Program-made: the position numbers and the translations under genes
Notes under the pieces: model-generated
Told to the model about the DNA's origin: nothing
The model's database searches: none
Seen by the model: the letters and a program-made list of their open reading frames with translations, nothing else
Assembly (NCBI GenBank): GCA_047618295.1
Contig: JBLHKL010000021.1
Coordinates: 1-23,184 of the forward strand
Direction: 5' to 3'
DNA from: UBA7359 sp047618295
GTDB taxonomy: Bacteria; Pseudomonadota; Gammaproteobacteria; Eutrophobiales; Eutrophobiaceae
DNA length: 23,184 bases
Part shown: positions 1 to 6,663 of the stretch, in pieces
Position numbering within the stretch: position 1 is the stretch's first letter
Layout of the letters: each line of letters begins with the position of its first letter

Positions 1-28
1 AGTTAACCTTAATAACAGGAGTCTCAGC

Positions 29-85
29 ATGAGCAATAATACCGAGAAGCTGTTTAAATACACATTACCAAGCAGAGCGGTTTAG
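29..85 (+). CDS. Possible 18-residue small ORF or gene remnant
   Basis: An ATG follows a good Shine-Dalgarno sequence (AGGAG, seven bases before the start) and opens an 18-codon frame ending in TAG, reading MSNNTEKLFKYTLPSRAV. I recognise no family. It could be a small peptide, an upstream leader of the Cache-protein gene, or the start of a gene cut short. Only the ribosome-binding site supports it, so confidence is low. Confidence 0.2.
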   Translation: MSNNTEKLFKYTLPSRAV

Positions 86-165
86 GTGATGAATACCTGT
101 AAATTGACCACAAAACCTCAAGCAACAAAACTGAAAACATTGAAAACTAAAAAAGAGGGTTAAAA

Positions 166-612
166 ATGTTAAATAGAATCTCAGCGGCTTTCTTGTTTTT
201 TGCTTTCCTATCTTCTTCTTTTGCTGCTATCGCGGCCACTCCCGAGGAGGCCAAAATACTCTTGAGTGAAGCTGTCGCGTTTTATAAGGCAAACGGCAAA
301 GATAAAACCTTTACTGAAATCAACAATCCCAATGGTAAGTTTAGTCGAGGAGAGTTGTATATTTTTGTTTATGATAGCAACGGCCGAACTGCTGCCCACG
401 GCGCCGATTCAGATCATATTGGCTTGGATGTAATGAACCTGAAAGATGAAAATGGAAAATACTTTGGCAGAGAGATGATGCAGATTGGCGACTCTGGAGG
501 TTCTGTTGATTACGTTTGGCCTAATCCATTGACCGGTAAAGTGCAGAAGAAAACTTCATACGTCATCCTAGTAGATGGATTTCGGTTTGGTTGTGGCATT
601 TACAAAGAGTAG
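166..612 (+). CDS. Secreted single-Cache-domain protein
   Basis: A 148-residue protein with a typical signal peptide: a basic N-terminus, a hydrophobic core at about residues 7-22, and a likely cut after the AIAA stretch near residue 24. The rest reads as one small-molecule-sensing Cache fold, with an N-terminal helix (EEAKILLSEAVAFYKANG) and then the strand LYIFVYDSNGRTAAHG, the segment GLDVMNLKDENGKYF and the closing strand SYVILVDGFRFGCGIYK. Such domains are usually the extracytoplasmic part of chemoreceptors or kinases. Here there is no membrane anchor or signalling domain, so it is probably a free periplasmic protein. The start is fixed by GAGGG six bases before the ATG. The ligand is unknown. 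Its neighbour downstream is an insertion sequence, so its original operon partner may have been lost. Confidence 0.75.
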   Translation: MLNRISAAFLFFAFLSSSFAAIAATPEEAKILLSEAVAFYKANGKDKTFTEINNPNGKFSRGELYIFVYDSNGRTAAHGADSDHIGLDVMNLKDENGKYFGREMMQIGDSGGSVDYVWPNPLTGKVQKKTSYVILVDGFRFGCGIYKE

Positions 613-705
613 GAACATAGTTACAGAAACCATTAGGACCCCCCATCCGCGTGATACCCCAGGGGGTTAGGGAAAAAGCATGCTTTCTAGCGACTGTCCG
701 CTATT

Positions 706-735
706 GGTTGCGGTTTCAACCGGTCGATGCAACAC
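706..735. other. Short palindromic motif in the gap before the insertion sequence
   Basis: The 243-bp gap between the Cache gene and the IS holds no gene. It contains an overlapping inverted repeat: GGTTG, six bases, CAACC, and within it CGGTT-TC-AACCG. From memory, the stretch GGTTTCAACCGGTCGATG resembles the ends of IS30-type elements, but no transposase is present. It may be a fragment of an old element or only a short palindrome. Confidence 0.2.
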
Positions 736-879
736 CTAAACTCTAACGATAGAGGGGAGGATATATTTAACTTTCCCATTTATGGTGCTTGGTGGCTCAA
801 ATTAATCACTACGAATGCCTGTACGTCGTCAAAACCTTTTGGACAGGTAGCGGTTTGATTTAAGAGACACATTAGTTCA

Positions 880-1878
880 TCAATAGGTTATGTGCTTCAC
901 TTGTTGTTTATCGTAATGCATTTGTCGCCTCATCGCTAACGTGTTTTGTTTAATCAGTTTACGTTGACTTAGTATTTCTTCGCCACGCCCATAAAAGACA
1001 TCAGCCGGTGTCAAGTTATCCAGTGATTCATGATAACGCTCATGGTTGTAATAACTAACAAAACGCTGCAGATGTTCCTCCAGTTCCCCGGGGAAATAAT
1101 AGTGGTGAAGTAATATCTGATTCTTCATTGAACGATGCCAACGTTCAATTTTACCTTGTGTCTGTGGATGATAAGGTCGGCCTCGAGTGTGCGTCATACC
1201 GTTTTCTTCAAGGTAATCGGCTAATTCACCGGAGATATAACACGGGCCATTGTCACTGAGTAAACGCGGTTTATGATTTACCTTTACTGTATCAAGTCCC
1301 GTAAAGCGTAAGGCGTCATCCAGCGTATCAGAGACATCACGGCTACTCATGCCCGTACATAAACGCCAGGCAATAATGTAACGTGAGTAATCATCTAATA
1401 CCGTGGATAAGTAATACCAACCCCAACCGATAATCTTGAAATAAGTAAAATCCGTTTGCCACATCTCATTCACGCGCGTGGTGGGCTGTTGAAACTTATC
1501 ACTGGCCTCCATCAGGATATAGGCCGGACTGGTAATTAAGTCTTGTTCTTTCAGCAGCCTGTACACCGTGGATTCTGAGACGAAGTAAGCCTTGTTGTCA
1601 GTGTAATTCACGGCTAACTCTCGTGGAGACAAATCAGGATTCTCTAAGGCTAACTCAATAACGGCTTCACAGTGTTCCTCGGTGATTTTATTCCATACAG
1701 CATGAGGAATCGACTTCCTGTCTTCCAAACCATCAATCCCATTCTCATCATAACGCTTGAGCCAGTTGTAAAAGGTCGACTTGTGAATATCTAGCCGAGC
1801 GAGCGTTTGTCGTACTGATAAACCTGAGTTATGTACCAGTTGAATAATCTCGACTTTATCCGATGCTAAGTACCTCAT
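880..1878 (-). CDS. IS3-family transposase OrfB (DDE integrase)
   Basis: This 332-residue protein is the catalytic subunit of the insertion sequence. An N-terminal helix-turn-helix (about residues 5-45, SVRQTLARLDIHKSTFYNWL) is followed by an rve-type integrase core. The catalytic triad is visible: Asp143 in QTDFT, Asp209 in LLSDNG and Glu245 in GKIERWH. The integrase C-terminal signature YYNHERYHESL is present. The start codon overlaps the orfA stop as ATGA (1875-1878). This suggests translational coupling, rather than the programmed -1 frameshift that makes an OrfAB fusion in many IS3 elements. The frame is intact and of normal length. The subgroup cannot be assigned by eye. Confidence 0.9.
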   Translation of the reverse strand: MRYLASDKVEIIQLVHNSGLSVRQTLARLDIHKSTFYNWLKRYDENGIDGLEDRKSIPHAVWNKITEEHCEAVIELALENPDLSPRELAVNYTDNKAYFVSESTVYRLLKEQDLITSPAYILMEASDKFQQPTTRVNEMWQTDFTYFKIIGWGWYYLSTVLDDYSRYIIAWRLCTGMSSRDVSDTLDDALRFTGLDTVKVNHKPRLLSDNGPCYISGELADYLEENGMTHTRGRPYHPQTQGKIERWHRSMKNQILLHHYYFPGELEEHLQRFVSYYNHERYHESLDNLTPADVFYGRGEEILSQRKLIKQNTLAMRRQMHYDKQQVKHITY

Positions 1879-2237
1879 ATATCGTCCTCCCCATCCCCGA
1901 GCACGCTTTTTTTAAGCAGTCGATTCTCCATGACCACTTCACCTAACGTTTCTTTCAGCGCTGATGTTTCAGCACGTAGCTCCTTAACTTCATCACTGGT
2001 TGCTTCACGCACAGTATCACCCGACAAACGCTTCTTACCGGCCTCAAGAAACTCTTTCGACCAACGGTAATACACATTCGGATTCAGTCCTTCACGACGG
2101 CACAACTCTGAAATACTGTCTTCGCCGCGCAAGCCTTCAAGCACAATACGGATCTTTTCTTCTGCGGAATATTTCTTACGGGTACGTCGTCGGATGTCAC
2201 GTACACTCTGTTCTACACTTCTTTTAGTTGTCATCAT
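1875..2237 (-). CDS. IS3-family transposase OrfA (HTH DNA-binding)
   Basis: A 120-residue helix-turn-helix protein with the IS3 OrfA layout. A basic N-terminus (RRRTRKKYSAEEKIRIVLEG) leads into a homeodomain-like HTH (SISELCRREGLNPNVYYRWSKEFL, about residues 40-65). A coiled-coil leucine heptad region follows (residues 85-112, around LRAETSALKETLGEV). A strong Shine-Dalgarno (AGAGGAAA) precedes the ATG. It binds the IS ends and partners with OrfB, whose gene overlaps its stop by four bases. Confidence 0.88.
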   Translation of the reverse strand: MMTTKRSVEQSVRDIRRRTRKKYSAEEKIRIVLEGLRGEDSISELCRREGLNPNVYYRWSKEFLEAGKKRLSGDTVREATSDEVKELRAETSALKETLGEVVMENRLLKKSVLGDGEDDI

Positions 2238-2333
2238 CGTTTCCTCTTGGGTTAACGATGAACTAAAACTATCTCTTAGACAATCAGGCTAGTTGGTCCA
2301 CATGGGGCTGACGGGGTACAGAGGAAAATTAAT

Positions 2334-2822
2334 ATGAATAAGCAATATGCATTATCTAGTTCAGTACTATCAATGTTCATCTTTATGTTTAGTTCAATTT
2401 CAATGAATGTTTCAGCAGAAGAAAAAAGTCTTTATGAGCGATTGGGTGGGACTTATAACATTGCAATCACGGTAGATCACTTAGTTGATAAGATCTATGA
2501 GAACCATGGTTTAAATGCTAACCCGATTCTTAAAGCAATCCACAGTGACAAGTCTTCTAAACCGGGGTTTAAAGTCATGTTGACTAACTGGGTTGTAACA
2601 AGAACTGGTGGACCAAAAATATACAAAACAGATATGTTTGGTCGTGGCAAAACAATGAAGGATGCACACCCGCATCTTAATATTAGCAATCGTGAATTTG
2701 ATATCATCATGGCTGAATGCAAGCAAACTTTTTATAATTTTAATGTCCCCGATAAAGAACTCGGTGAGTTAATGGCGGACTTGCAAAGTTTTCGTGGTGA
2801 TATAGTAACTAGTCAAGAATGA
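2334..2822 (+). CDS. Exported group I truncated hemoglobin
   Basis: A 162-residue protein. Residues 33-42 (LYERLGGTYN) open the 2-on-2 globin fold, and KDAHPHLNIS carries the likely haem-ligating proximal histidine, His112, in the position where group I proteins have AHxxLxIS. The tail (VPDKELGELMADL) matches helices G-H. The family binds oxygen, NO or other small ligands. The first 28 residues form a signal peptide (hydrophobic LSMFIFMFSSISM, likely cut after VSA), so the globin should be periplasmic, whereas most family members are cytoplasmic. The start is supported by GAGGAAA nine bases upstream. It lies just outside the IS and stands alone, closed by a strong terminator. Function beyond haem binding is not evident. 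Confidence 0.8.
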   Translation: MNKQYALSSSVLSMFIFMFSSISMNVSAEEKSLYERLGGTYNIAITVDHLVDKIYENHGLNANPILKAIHSDKSSKPGFKVMLTNWVVTRTGGPKIYKTDMFGRGKTMKDAHPHLNISNREFDIIMAECKQTFYNFNVPDKELGELMADLQSFRGDIVTSQE

Positions 2823-2855
2823 TATTCTGCATCTAAGTATTGGTATGTCTATAAA

Positions 2856-2887
2856 ACCCGCAGTCATAAGTGACTGCGGGTATTTTA
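2856..2887 (+). terminator. Intrinsic terminator after the truncated hemoglobin
   Basis: A perfect 11-bp stem (ACCCGCAGTCA at 2856-2866 pairing with TGACTGCGGGT at 2871-2881) encloses a TAAG loop and is followed by ATTTT. It ends the globin transcript about 35 bases after its stop codon. Confidence 0.88.
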
Positions 2888-2989
2888 AATCAGGCCTTGC
2901 CCTATGTACAGCCTAGTACATTGAACCTAACTGTCACAACAACTTTTCAAGGAAGTAAAAAAGAAATTTAACTAAGTTGTTGAATTTAT

Positions 2990-3033
2990 TGGCTGGGGGT
3001 AGAGGATTCGAACCTCTACTGACGGAGTCAGAG
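2990..3033 (-). pseudogene. 3' half of tRNA-Gln(CTG), probable att-site remnant
   Basis: Read on the minus strand, this is the 3' part of a tRNA. It has an anticodon loop CTCTGAC with anticodon CTG, the 3' anticodon-stem strand TCCGT, variable loop CAGT, T arm AGAGG-TTCGAAT-CCTCT, acceptor strand ACCCCCA, discriminator G and encoded CCA. The anticodon and G73 after CCCCA fit tRNA-Gln. Upstream of the loop the homology stops abruptly: the bases that should form the 5' anticodon stem do not pair with TCCGT, and no D arm or 5' acceptor follows. Breaks at the anticodon loop are typical of att sites used by tyrosine integrases. It cannot make a tRNA. Confidence 0.75.
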
Positions 3034-3064
3034 TAGCAGTTACTAAATACAGATAACGTTTAAG

Positions 3065-3088
3065 CTGTACACTATACTGTACACTAAA
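3065..3088. repeat. Two tandem 12-bp repeats (CTGTACACTATA / CTGTACACTAAA)
   Basis: Two directly adjacent copies, differing at one base, lie between the tRNA-Gln fragment and the tmRNA terminator. Short spaced repeats like this occur as integrase arm-type sites beside att cores, which fits the neighbouring tRNA scar, but no integrase gene is present to support the idea. Confidence 0.5.
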
Positions 3089-3098
3089 GTAGTGGGCA

Positions 3099-3127
3099 TA
3101 AAAAAACCCCATTAAAAACAATAGGGT
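3099..3127 (-). terminator. Intrinsic terminator of ssrA
   Basis: On the minus strand, ACCCTATT (3127-3120) pairs with AATGGGGT (3113-3106), one pair being T-G, around a six-base loop, followed by a T run at 3105-3100. It lies about a dozen bases past the tmRNA 3' end. Confidence 0.75.
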
Positions 3128-3138
3128 ATCTTTATTAT

Positions 3139-3501
3139 TGGTGGAGGCGGCGGGAATCGAACCCGCGTCCGCAAACCCTCTGCCATCGGATCTACATGCT
3201 TAGCCGAATCTTTAATTTAACTCAATGCTACCCGACCGGCAGGGAAGACAAAGAGCGATCCCGATTAAGTTTTAACGAATCGACCTCGGACGAGTTTCAT
3301 CGCGGTCTTGTGAGAGTCGACGCCTGATTCCACCGTGCACAAGCACATGAATGGGCAGACGGCACTATGACAGGTTATTAAGCTGCTAGTGCGTAGTTGT
3401 CTTCGTTGGCAACTAAAAGTTTTGCAGAAGTATTTACGAGGTAATCTGCACCTCGGCATGCCCCTCAGGTTTCATATCCACGTCGAAGCCAGTACGCCCC
3501 C
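3139..3501 (-). ncRNA. ssrA: Transfer-messenger RNA (tmRNA)
   Basis: Transfer-messenger RNA rescues stalled ribosomes by acting first as alanyl-tRNA and then as a short mRNA that adds a degradation tag. The 5' end GGGGGCGTACTGGCTTCGACG and the 3' end GCGGGTTCGATTCCCGCC-GCCTCCACCA form the tRNA-like domain. The tag frame at 3410-3381 (GCC AAC GAA GAC AAC TAC GCA CTA GCA GCT, then TAATAA) gives ANEDNYALAA, close to the E. coli ANDENYALAA and ending in the protease-recognised LAA type. Length is 363 bases, as in E. coli. Pseudoknot segments lie on both sides of the tag region. It follows smpB on the same strand but has its own promoter. Confidence 0.97.
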
Positions 3502-3527
3502 GAGTTTTACTTACTGAAGAAGATTGG

Positions 3528-3556
3528 ATTATAGACTAACTGTCATTAATTAAACA
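3528..3556 (-). promoter_or_regulatory. Likely promoter of ssrA
   Basis: On the minus strand a perfect TATAAT lies at 3533-3528, 26 bases before the mature tmRNA 5' end, leaving a short leader for RNase P to remove. The -35 region (about TGTTTA, 17 bases upstream) is a poor match. Confidence 0.55.
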
Positions 3557-3643
3557 TTGAATGTTCAAGTGTATGACTGTGTGGTGGTAATGAAAGTTTC
3601 AGCTTGGAGAATGACGCTAGAGGACAATAAGAAGAAGTTAGTC

Positions 3644-4117
3644 TTATTTATGTCTCATTATTTGTGCTTTCTGTCGCTGCCAGTCGCGGTCTTTTTCGGC
3701 ATCGCGTTTGTCGTGTGCTTTTTTACCACGGGCGATACCGAGTTCTAGTTTGACCTTACTATTTTTCCAATAGAGTGCAGTGGGGACTAGGGCAAAGCCT
3801 TTACGCTCGACCGCACCAATCAACCTATTTAATTCGGTACGATGTAACAGTAGTTTGCGACTGCGTTGCGGCTCAGGGCTGATATGTGTCGAGGCCGTAG
3901 GTAGTGGGGTGATTAATGCGCCAAACAGGAAGGCTTCGTTGTTTTTCAAGAGGATATAGCTTTCGACGATCTGAACTTTACCTGCACGCAAGCTCTTGAC
4001 CTCCCATCCTTTGAGGACGAGACCAGCTTCAAATCGTTCATCAATGGAGTAATCGTGGCGCGCTCTTTTGTTCAGGGCAATTGTTTTGCCGCCGCCAGAT
4101 TTCTTGTCTTTACTCAT
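3644..4117 (-). CDS. smpB: SsrA-binding protein SmpB
   Basis: SmpB binds the tRNA-like domain of tmRNA and takes it to stalled ribosomes. The 157-residue product has the usual family length. It shows the OB-fold signatures ALNKRARHDYSIDERFEAGL, VLKGWEVKSLRAGKV and the basic C-terminal tail KKAHDKRDAEKDRDWQRQKA, which enters the decoding centre. An N-terminal basic Gly-rich extension (KDKKSGGGK) is typical. A Shine-Dalgarno AGGA precedes the ATG. Its RNA partner ssrA is encoded just downstream on the same strand. Confidence 0.96.
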   Translation of the reverse strand: MSKDKKSGGGKTIALNKRARHDYSIDERFEAGLVLKGWEVKSLRAGKVQIVESYILLKNNEAFLFGALITPLPTASTHISPEPQRSRKLLLHRTELNRLIGAVERKGFALVPTALYWKNSKVKLELGIARGKKAHDKRDAEKDRDWQRQKAQIMRHK

Positions 4118-4524
4118 CTTATCCTGCTCGGGTTCGTTATCCGGCGGATTATAGCAGGAGTTGCTAATATATAAGTATGATTGGATATAATGAGGGAATA
4201 TTTTTTATTAGTTGTGAGTGAGCCACGTCCGGAATAAATATATCAGCCTGATTTGTCATGGACTGATTAAAGATGTCATCACTCTCGCTGCCATGAAAAT
4301 GAAAACGATTCCCAAAATATCGATCGACTCAAACCGACCTAACTGTCTCGGTAAGGCTGTATTTGTTGTTTTATTTGCTGCAACAGCGCTCATGGTATTT
4401 CCCGAATAATTCTTTAATTAATAGCGGCAAATATGTCAGTATCTTGAGACAAATCGTGAGAATATTACCTGCTTGTAGGAACTGACAAATTCACGGAAAA
4501 TGAAACAAATAAAGAGTCTAAAAC
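4118..4524. other. Intergenic region with only a doubtful small ORF
   Basis: These 407 AT-rich bases separate the divergent smpB and transporter genes. The only candidate gene is a frame ending at 4409. From the ATG at 4290 it would give about 39 residues with one hydrophobic stretch (AVFVVLFAATALMV), and it could also start at a GTG at 4218. No Shine-Dalgarno sequence precedes either start and I recognise no family. I see no clear RNA structure. It probably holds the two divergent promoters. Confidence 0.3.
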
Positions 4525-5937
4525 ATGACCGCTAAACGTTCTTCCATTCATGGTCAGTGGTCATCCCGCTGGGCCTTCATTCTTGCAGCGACCGGCTCAG
4601 CTGTTGGTCTCGGTAATATTTGGCGATTCCCTTATTTAGCTGGCGAAAATGGCGGTGGAGCCTTTGTTTTGGTGTATTTGGTCTGCGTCGTTTTGGTGGG
4701 GATTCCCATCATGATGGCTGAGATATTATTAGGTCGCCGTGGTCGTCAAAGCCCGATAAATACCATGGGTACCTTGGCTGCAGAAGAAGGACTTAGTCGA
4801 TATTGGCAATTATTAGGTTGGATGGGTGTGGTAGCCGGATTTATTATCCTGTCTTACTATAGTGTCATTGCGGGTTGGACATTGGCTTATATCTTTAGAA
4901 CCGGTGCGGGTGCTTTTGTCGATGCAGATGCTGGTTATTCCAAACAAATGTTTACCGAATTAATCTCTGACCCGGAAAGATTATTGGCTTGGCATACAAT
5001 ATTCATACTGATGAGTGTTGCGATTGTGTCTCGTGGCGTAAAGAGTGGTTTGGAGCGAGCCGTTAAAATTTTAATGCCCGCACTATTAATACTGCTACTC
5101 GTGATGGTGGGCTACGCAATGAGTACTGAGAAATTCATGGAAGGGATTACCTATCTGTTCGTGCCTGACTTTGAGCGATTAGCAGATAAGAATTTTTTTG
5201 CCGATATTCTTTTGCCTGCTTTAGGACAAGCGTTTTTTAGTCTAAGTATCGGCATGGGTGCAATCATGATCTATGGTTCTTACTTGTCGCAAAAGTCATC
5301 AATCACCTTCAATTGTTTTACGATTGCAGTTGCGGATACATCCGTTGCTCTTCTGGCCGGTATTGCGATTTTTCCTATTGTGTTTACTTATGGTCTTGAA
5401 CCAGCCGGTGGCCCAGGTTTAATCTTTATTACATTACCCATTGCCTTTGGACAAATGCCATTTGGCACCTTTTTCGGTACGCTGTTTTTTGTATTACTGT
5501 TATTTGCTGCATGGACATCTGCTATTTCACTCTTGGAGCCGGCGGTGACCTGGTTAGTTGAAAACAGGAATATGACGCGTGTTAAGGCGACATCTATTGC
5601 CGGGATCATCGCATGGTTACTTGGTTTGGTGACTGTCTTGTCTTTTAATCACTGGGCATTTTCTTTTAGTTTTGCCGGGGTGATAAAAGAAAATGGACTC
5701 TTTGATATCTTTGATATTTTAACTTCAAACATTATGTTACCCATAGGCGGTTTGTTAGTTGCTATATTTGCAGCATGGTTGATGTCACGGTCATCAACCG
5801 TAGATGAATTAGGTTTGGGTGATGGTATTGCCTATCAGTCTTGGCGATTTGCTGTTCGCTATGTCGCGCCATTTGGTGTGATCGTTATATTTCTGAATGC
5901 AATTGGTGTTTTTAAATTATTAGGCTTTGTTGAGTAG
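4525..5937 (+). CDS. Sodium-dependent transporter of the NSS (SNF) family
   Basis: A 470-residue inner-membrane symporter with 11-12 predicted helices. The helix-1 signature GSAVGLGNIWRFPYL (residues 24-38) is the sodium- and substrate-binding unwound segment of the LeuT fold, and NGGGAFVLVY follows. Helix 6 (LSIGMGAIMIYGSYL) and helix 8 (AAWTSAISLLEP) carry further sodium-site positions. Bacterial members import amino acids, such as tryptophan or tyrosine in known cases, but the substrate here cannot be told. AAGAG precedes the ATG. It sits between smpB and ratA, which are neighbours in Pseudomonas and E. coli, so it is an insertion into a conserved order. The ratA start lies only 12 bases after its stop, suggesting co-transcription. 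Confidence 0.92.
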   Translation: MTAKRSSIHGQWSSRWAFILAATGSAVGLGNIWRFPYLAGENGGGAFVLVYLVCVVLVGIPIMMAEILLGRRGRQSPINTMGTLAAEEGLSRYWQLLGWMGVVAGFIILSYYSVIAGWTLAYIFRTGAGAFVDADAGYSKQMFTELISDPERLLAWHTIFILMSVAIVSRGVKSGLERAVKILMPALLILLLVMVGYAMSTEKFMEGITYLFVPDFERLADKNFFADILLPALGQAFFSLSIGMGAIMIYGSYLSQKSSITFNCFTIAVADTSVALLAGIAIFPIVFTYGLEPAGGPGLIFITLPIAFGQMPFGTFFGTLFFVLLLFAAWTSAISLLEPAVTWLVENRNMTRVKATSIAGIIAWLLGLVTVLSFNHWAFSFSFAGVIKENGLFDIFDILTSNIMLPIGGLLVAIFAAWLMSRSSTVDELGLGDGIAYQSWRFAVRYVAPFGVIVIFLNAIGVFKLLGFVE

Positions 5938-5949
5938 CTGGTTCAAGTA

Positions 5950-6381
5950 GTGACTAAAATAAACAAACAAGCGCAAGTTACTTATAGTGCTCATCAAATG
6001 TTTTCTCTGGTTTGTGATGTAGAATCCTATCCGGATTTTCTTCCTTGGTGTACTGGCGCCAATATACTTGAGTCTCAAGACAATTCTACGGTAGCTTCTG
6101 TTTCAATCGCACTCGGAAAATTAAAACAAACATTCACAACAGCTAATACAATTGACCCTGATACTTCAGTTATTATGAAACTTGTTAAAGGACCGTTTAA
6201 AGAGTTGTATGGCCATTGGCAGTTTCTGGAAAATGATAGTGGTGGTTGTCAGGTGATGCTGGAAATGAAGTTTGAGTTTAAAAATAAATTATTAAAACAT
6301 ACTCTCGGTGCAGCTTTTAAAAAGATTACTGATTCCCTGGTTGATGCTTTTATAAAGCGAGCGCGAGATGTGTATGGCTGA
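5950..6381 (+). CDS. ratA: RatA/PasT family START-domain protein (Coq10-like)
   Basis: A 143-residue polyketide-cyclase/START-type protein. SAHQMFSLVCDVESYPDFLPWC at residues 14-35 is the Coq10/RatA signature, and the C-terminal helix (FKKITDSLVDAFIKRA) closes the lipid-binding cup. In E. coli RatA has been described as a toxin that blocks 70S ribosome assembly, while homologues bind ubiquinone as Coq10 does. The second role fits its ubiquity better. It starts with GTG, with only a weak ribosome-binding site, and is followed by an overlapping rnfH-like gene. Gene order matches ratA-rnfH-bamE elsewhere. Confidence 0.9.
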   Translation: MTKINKQAQVTYSAHQMFSLVCDVESYPDFLPWCTGANILESQDNSTVASVSIALGKLKQTFTTANTIDPDTSVIMKLVKGPFKELYGHWQFLENDSGGCQVMLEMKFEFKNKLLKHTLGAAFKKITDSLVDAFIKRARDVYG

Positions 6382-6661
6382 AAAAGAGGAGATTACCGTA
6401 GAGCTCATTTACATTAAACCCGGAAGTCAAAATAGATTAACGCTGAACTTACCTCAAGGCAGCAATATTAATCAGGCCATTAATCGTTCAGGTGTATTAA
6501 CTCATTTTCCCGAGATTGATTTAAAAGTTAATAAAGTGGGTGTGTTTAGCAAGATACAACCTTTAGTTACGTTACTTTGCGAAGGCGATCGAATTGAGAT
6601 TTACCGTCCTTTAATGGCTGATCCGAAGGAAGCTAGACGCCGGCGAGCAAAAAATAAGTAA
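6374..6661 (+). CDS. rnfH: RnfH-family ubiquitin-like protein (UPF0125)
   Basis: A 95-residue beta-grasp protein of unknown biochemical role, named for an association with Rnf genes in some species. ITVELIYIKPGSQ, a central NRSGVLTHFPEIDL and the closing signature GDRIEIYRPLMADPKEARRRRA are diagnostic. The start is set at the second ATG (6374), six bases after GAG. An ATG two codons earlier (6368) is possible but too close to any ribosome-binding site. It overlaps the end of ratA by eight bases and converges on bamE with a two-base gap. Confidence 0.9.
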   Translation: MAEKEEITVELIYIKPGSQNRLTLNLPQGSNINQAINRSGVLTHFPEIDLKVNKVGVFSKIQPLVTLLCEGDRIEIYRPLMADPKEARRRRAKNK

Positions 6662-6663
6662 TT

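Larger units (their letters stand above)
856..2282 (-). mobile_element. IS3-family insertion sequence, apparently complete
   Basis: This 1,427-bp element holds two overlapping transposase genes on the minus strand. The proposed ends are inverted repeats of 26 bp, at 856-881 and 2257-2282, both starting with TG when read inwards. They share TAAGAGA and then TTAGTTCATC, with a few mismatches and a one-base offset between those blocks. The flanking triplets (GTT on the left, ATC on the right) do not match, so no target duplication is visible. The insertion may be old or rearranged, or the exact ends may be slightly off. Both reading frames are open, so the element could still be active. Confidence 0.65.

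Noticed and set aside
3265..3748. Short frames across ssrA and the end of smpB
   Set aside because: They overlap a clear tmRNA and SmpB and have no recognisable product.
5950..6661. ratA-rnfH as a toxin-antitoxin pair
   Set aside because: The genes sit in the conserved housekeeping order next to bamE, and RatA has a Coq10-like lipid-binding fold. Nothing in the sequence shows a toxin-antitoxin function.
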